Source: Fimenecus sp052169395 (GTDB taxonomy: Bacteria; Bacillota; Clostridia; Oscillospirales; Acutalibacteraceae). From it: DNA of 64,000 bases. Shown piece after piece: positions 60,618 through 64,000 of the stretch (within the stretch, counting starts at the first letter, position 1; each line of letters begins with the position of its first letter). Below the pieces are notes generated by a model, which did not search any database, was not told the DNA's origin, and saw only the letters and a list, made by a program, of their open reading frames with translations. A program made the position numbers and the translations under genes. Location of the stretch: contig JBQNCN010000002.1 in the NCBI GenBank assembly GCA_052169395.1, positions 124,001 to 188,000 of the forward strand, read 5' to 3'.

Positions 60618-62495
60618 TTATTTAAGCTTTCTTTTCAACACAATTGCCGACATTTTAGGGACTTTAACGGAATATTCCGCTAATTGTTTTGTAAAGGCAT
60701 TTGAAGAGAAATGATAGCGTTCAGGAAGGTTATAGTCTATATCCTCTTCATTGCGATTTGCAATTGTTAAAAAGGCATGGGTTTTGCCGATTCTTTCATA
60801 ACATACACAAGACAGCATGGCTGAAACTCCGACAAAATCTCCGTCTTTAAAAGCCGTTTCATTTTTACGAAGAGTGCCGAGGGTTTTAAAGAAATCGATA
60901 AGCTCCGAATCTTCTTTTCCCCATGGATAAAAGCAGCGGTTGAAAGGATCTTTATAGCCGGTCATGCCGGCTTCGTTGCCGTAATAAAGCGACGGAACGC
61001 CCGGAAGGGTATATTGTAAAATGCTTGCCATTTTAAAAAGCTTTTTGCCTTTTTCATATTGTTCCGAGGTTAGTCTGTGGTGAGCTTCCTGCCATGCTCT
61101 GTCGTGGTTTGAAACATCATCTCCCGAAATTGCGGTTATGGCTCTTTCAGTGTCGTGTGTGCCGAGGTGGTTCATAAGCACATCGCTGACACATTTGGGA
61201 TAGCTGTCCAAAATTTTGCGTATTTCATCTGAAAATTCACCGGCGTTTCCAAAGCGTGCAAAGTTCAGAACGGCATTTGCAAAAGGATAGTTCATAACGC
61301 TGTCGAGTTCGTCGCCTAAAAGATAGGTTCGTCTTTTGCCGTAGGCGGTTTTTAATGCGGCGTTTTCCCACACTTCACCTATAATAACGGCATTGGGATT
61401 TTCCGCTTTGACAGCGGCGTTTACCGCTTTTATAAAACTGTCGGGAAGTTCATCGGCAACATCAAGACGAAATCCCGCTGCGCCGAGTCTTATCCATTTT
61501 CTTAAAATGCCGTTTTCACCGGTGATATATTCGATAAAACTTTGTTCGTCTTCATTTACTTCGGGAAGATTTTCAAAGCCCCACCAGCTGCGATAGTCAT
61601 CGGGAAACGAGCGAAAATCGAACCATTTGTAATAGGGAGATTTTTTGGAGTTGTAGGCACCTTCATTTGTGTAGCGATTGTATTTATTGAAATATTTTGA
61701 ATCCGCACCGGTATGTGAAAATACGCCGTCTAAAATTATTTTGATACCGTTTTTGTTGGCTTTTTCACAAAGCTTTTTAAAGTCCTCTTCGGTACCCAAA
61801 AGAGAATCGATTTTTTCATAATCCGCCGTATCATAACGGTGATTTGAATGCGACTCAAAAATAGGATTTAAATAGATAAAGGTTATGCCGAGGCTTTTCA
61901 GATAGGGGAGTTTTTCTATAATTCCGTTTAAATCTCCACCGAAATAATCGTTGTTTAAAACCTTGCCGTCCTGGTTGGGTTTATAAAAAGGCAAATCATC
62001 CATATTGTTGTGAATGAACCTGTCTTTAGGAATATTTCTTTTCAGCTTTTTTGAATTATAAAAACGGTCGGGAAAAATCTGATATATAATTCCGCCTTTC
62101 AGTTTGTCGGGAGTTTTAAAGTGCATATCAAAGACGGTAAGAGGAAATTTTAAAAATTCTTTATCGGCGGACCAGACACCGCCGGTACGATTTCCGCAAT
62201 CCGAAATAAAGCCTCTTCCGAAAGGAGTTTCATAGATAAAATGATAAAAGTATAAACCCGTTTCCGAAAAGGCGGTTTCTATATCCCAAATTTCTTTGTC
62301 GGCTCCGTCCATTCCCGCCCAGTACATAGGCATTAGTTTTTCATTGCCGTTTTCTTTTTGTATAACAAAAAAAGCTGCACTTATTTGAAACGATCGAGGC
62401 ATTGAAATTCGGAATCTCAGTTGTTGTCCGTTTTTTACGGCGCCCACAACACTTTTATAAAAGGTGTTTAAAGGATTAAAAGGTAAAAAATTCAT
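60618..62495 (-). CDS. GH13 neopullulanase/maltodextrin glucosidase-like enzyme
   Basis: A 625-residue cytosolic alpha-glucan hydrolase. A CBM34-like N-terminal domain covers about residues 1-135, then the GH13 barrel starts at GGIIYQIFPDRFYN. Conserved regions are DGVFSHTG, GFRLDVADEL (nucleophile Asp), IIGEVWEN (acid/base Glu) and LGTHDTERA (third Asp), with VPSLYYGNEAGMTGYKDPFNR near the end. There is no signal peptide. Neopullulanase, cyclomaltodextrinase and MalZ-type activities cannot be told apart from sequence. A long AT-rich spacer lies downstream. Confidence 0.93.
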   Translation of the reverse strand: MNFLPFNPLNTFYKSVVGAVKNGQQLRFRISMPRSFQISAAFFVIQKENGNEKLMPMYWAGMDGADKEIWDIETAFSETGLYFYHFIYETPFGRGFISDCGNRTGGVWSADKEFLKFPLTVFDMHFKTPDKLKGGIIYQIFPDRFYNSKKLKRNIPKDRFIHNNMDDLPFYKPNQDGKVLNNDYFGGDLNGIIEKLPYLKSLGITFIYLNPIFESHSNHRYDTADYEKIDSLLGTEEDFKKLCEKANKNGIKIILDGVFSHTGADSKYFNKYNRYTNEGAYNSKKSPYYKWFDFRSFPDDYRSWWGFENLPEVNEDEQSFIEYITGENGILRKWIRLGAAGFRLDVADELPDSFIKAVNAAVKAENPNAVIIGEVWENAALKTAYGKRRTYLLGDELDSVMNYPFANAVLNFARFGNAGEFSDEIRKILDSYPKCVSDVLMNHLGTHDTERAITAISGDDVSNHDRAWQEAHHRLTSEQYEKGKKLFKMASILQYTLPGVPSLYYGNEAGMTGYKDPFNRCFYPWGKEDSELIDFFKTLGTLRKNETAFKDGDFVGVSAMLSCVCYERIGKTHAFLTIANRNEEDIDYNLPERYHFSSNAFTKQLAEYSVKVPKMSAIVLKRKLK

Positions 62496-62535
62496 AGTGC
62501 TTTTAAAATTCTCTCTTTGATTTGTATTTTAATAA

Positions 62536-62562
62536 GTGCGCTCAAGAAAACCTTGAGCGCAC
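62536..62562 (-). terminator. Hairpin after the M18 peptidase gene
   Basis: Perfect 11-bp stem GTGCGCTCAAG/CTTGAGCGCAC, loop of 5 nt. The T-rich tail is short, so termination strength is uncertain. Confidence 0.7.
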
Positions 62563-62575
62563 ATAAGGCTTACGC

Positions 62576-64000
62576 TTAAATTTTGTTTGCTTTGAAAAAT
62601 TCAACATTTGCAAGATAGGATTGATAAACATCGAATTTTGAAACTATTTCCATGGGTGCATGCATTGAAAGGACGGGAACGCCTATATCAACAACATCAA
62701 TATCAAGCGCCGCAAGATATACCGCAACGGTTCCGCCGCCGCCGCCGTCAACCTTGCCGAGTTCGCCGTCCTGCCAAATAACGCCTCCGTCATCCATAAC
62801 TCTTCTGATTTTAGCCATAAACTCTGCAGAAGCGTCGGAAGCTCCGTACTTTCCGCCGTGACCGGTATATTTCATAATTGCGACACCGTAATTTAAAAAG
62901 CTTGAATTGTTTTTTTCAAAGGCGTCTGCAAAGGTCGGATCGTATGCCGCCGTTACATCGGCGGAAAGGCATTTTGAATTTGTAAGAACTCTGTGATAAT
63001 CCTCACCGAAAATCTGAGCCAAATCAGAAATAAAATATCTGAAATAGGCGGAATTAAGCCCCGTATTTCCGTCGGAGCCTATTTCCTCTTTGTCGGTAAG
63101 AATTGTAACGCAGGTTTCATCAGGGATGAGTCCGTCTTTTACAAGATCAAAAAGCGCTGTTGCCGCAGGATAAGAGCAAACTTTGTCATCGTGGCCGTAA
63201 GCACCTATCATTGAGCGGTCAAAACCTATATCGACGGGTTTTGCGGCAGGCACAATTTCAAGCTCTGCTGAAAGGAAGTCATCTTCGGTAATACCGTATT
63301 TTTCATTGAGGATTTTAAGCACGTTCAGCTTGACTCTGTCCGCACCCTCACCTTTTATAGGTTCCGAACCCACAAGAAGATTAAGTTCCTCTCCCTTTAT
63401 ACCGTCTGCAAGGGTTCTTTTCATCTGTTGATTTGCAAGGTGAATTAAAAGATCGGATACGATAAATTGCGGGTCATTTTCATCTTCACCTATATTCACA
63501 TTTACAACCGTGCCGTCTTTCTTTGCAATTGCACCGTGAATTGCCAGCGGAATCGTGCCCCACTGATATTTCTTTACGCCGCCGTAATAATGCGTTTTAA
63601 AGAAAGCCAAATCCTCCTGTTCATAAAGCGGATGAGGTTTCAGGTCAAGCCTTGGACTGTCAAGGTGTGCGGCGGCAATGCGTACGCCGTTTTTCACAGG
63701 CTCTTTTCCTATTACGGCGAGAATAATGCTTTTGTTGCGGTTGTTGTAATAAATTCTGTCGCCAGCGGTATAGGTTTTTTCCTTGTCAAATTTTGAAAAG
63801 CCGTTGTCTTTTGCCATGTTTTCAAAATATAAAACCGCTTCTCTTTCTATTTTGCCTTTTCTCATAAAGTCTTTGTAGCCTTCGCAGTATTCGGATGCTT
63901 TTTTCATGAAGTCTTCTGAAACTTTATCAATTCCGTTTTTCTTTTCACTCATAAGTTTCTTTTTGAGAGTTTCAAGTTCATTGTTTTTGTTTTCCGTCAT
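62576..64000 (-). CDS. M18 family aminopeptidase
   Basis: A 474-residue M18 (aspartyl aminopeptidase-like) enzyme reaching the right edge; the ATG occupies the last three bases, so the length is complete if that start is right. AAHLDSPRLDLKP holds the first metal ligands, with DKEEIGSDGNTG, the late HAPMEIVSKFDVYQ, and YTGHGGKYGASDASAEF near the active site. It is a cytosolic dinuclear-zinc aminopeptidase, usually a large oligomer. The upstream region is outside the window. Confidence 0.93.
   Translation of the reverse strand: MTENKNNELETLKKKLMSEKKNGIDKVSEDFMKKASEYCEGYKDFMRKGKIEREAVLYFENMAKDNGFSKFDKEKTYTAGDRIYYNNRNKSIILAVIGKEPVKNGVRIAAAHLDSPRLDLKPHPLYEQEDLAFFKTHYYGGVKKYQWGTIPLAIHGAIAKKDGTVVNVNIGEDENDPQFIVSDLLIHLANQQMKRTLADGIKGEELNLLVGSEPIKGEGADRVKLNVLKILNEKYGITEDDFLSAELEIVPAAKPVDIGFDRSMIGAYGHDDKVCSYPAATALFDLVKDGLIPDETCVTILTDKEEIGSDGNTGLNSAYFRYFISDLAQIFGEDYHRVLTNSKCLSADVTAAYDPTFADAFEKNNSSFLNYGVAIMKYTGHGGKYGASDASAEFMAKIRRVMDDGGVIWQDGELGKVDGGGGGTVAVYLAALDIDVVDIGVPVLSMHAPMEIVSKFDVYQSYLANVEFFKANKI

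Overview
The window looks like the replication-origin neighbourhood of a low-GC Gram-positive anaerobe, most likely a gut-type member of the Clostridia (Oscillospirales/Eubacteriales). The evidence is RNase Y with YmdB, an Asp23-FakA pair, a ParABS locus, dnaA-dnaN-S4-recF-remB-gyrB-gyrA, an LPXTG-like surface protein, DUF5648-type repeats and Thr/Lys-rich secreted linkers. No species name can be given from the sequence alone. Layout, left to right: 1-14.5 kb is leftward. It holds FakA (partial), Asp23, a membrane-anchored solute-binding protein, YmdB, RNase Y, an isolated 5S rRNA with its own promoter, then a tightly overlapping run (galK, two M42 peptidases, GNAT, YnbB-like PLP enzyme, mnmE), a pair of paralogous membrane-anchored proteins of unknown function, and PspC. 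14.6-24.8 kb is rightward: a fused shikimate dehydrogenase/kinase, aroQ, a DUF4015-type protein, a P-type ATPase homologue that has lost its catalytic motifs, a GGDEF protein, prepilin peptidase, CPBP protease, tadA and an Mrp ATPase. 24.9-28.3 kb is leftward: two small unknown membrane proteins and a Cna-like adhesin with an exact 270-bp repeat. A decayed 57-bp copy of part of mnmG lies beside the adhesin. 28.7-48.0 kb is rightward: mnmG-rsmG, a spacer with two perfect parS sites, parA, a lipoprotein, parB, serS, an asparaginase, an aminotransferase, rsmA, dnaA, the proposed origin, dnaN, S4 protein, recF, remB, gyrB and gyrA. 48.3-50.6 kb is a leftward secreted transglutaminase-like protein. 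51-56.7 kb is a rightward membrane-stress-type locus (SPFH/zinc ribbon, DUF4428, zinc-ribbon membrane protein, TPM, DUF6935-like, TM2), preceded by a ~100-nt imperfect stem-loop. 57-58.9 kb is a collapsed prophage in which the start of the terminase large subunit is fused in frame to the end of an endolysin. 59-64 kb holds a NifX-like protein, an OGG/AlkA-type glycosylase, a GH13 enzyme and an M18 aminopeptidase. The most interesting signal is at the origin. The dnaA-dnaN spacer has no canonical DnaA boxes (TTATCCACA). It carries four copies of TTTTGAACA and two of TTTTAAACA on one strand, and the last copy is followed directly by a CTA-rich DnaA-trio-like run and an AT-rich stretch. The DnaA encoded next door has the HTH signature GGKKHTTV instead of GGRDHTTV. 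It therefore has Lys at E. coli Asp433 and Ala at Pro423, two DNA-contact positions, while Arg399, Arg407, His434 and Thr435 are kept. A second cluster of the same motif lies at about 60.4-60.5 kb. I infer a co-evolved, non-canonical DnaA/DnaA-box specificity.
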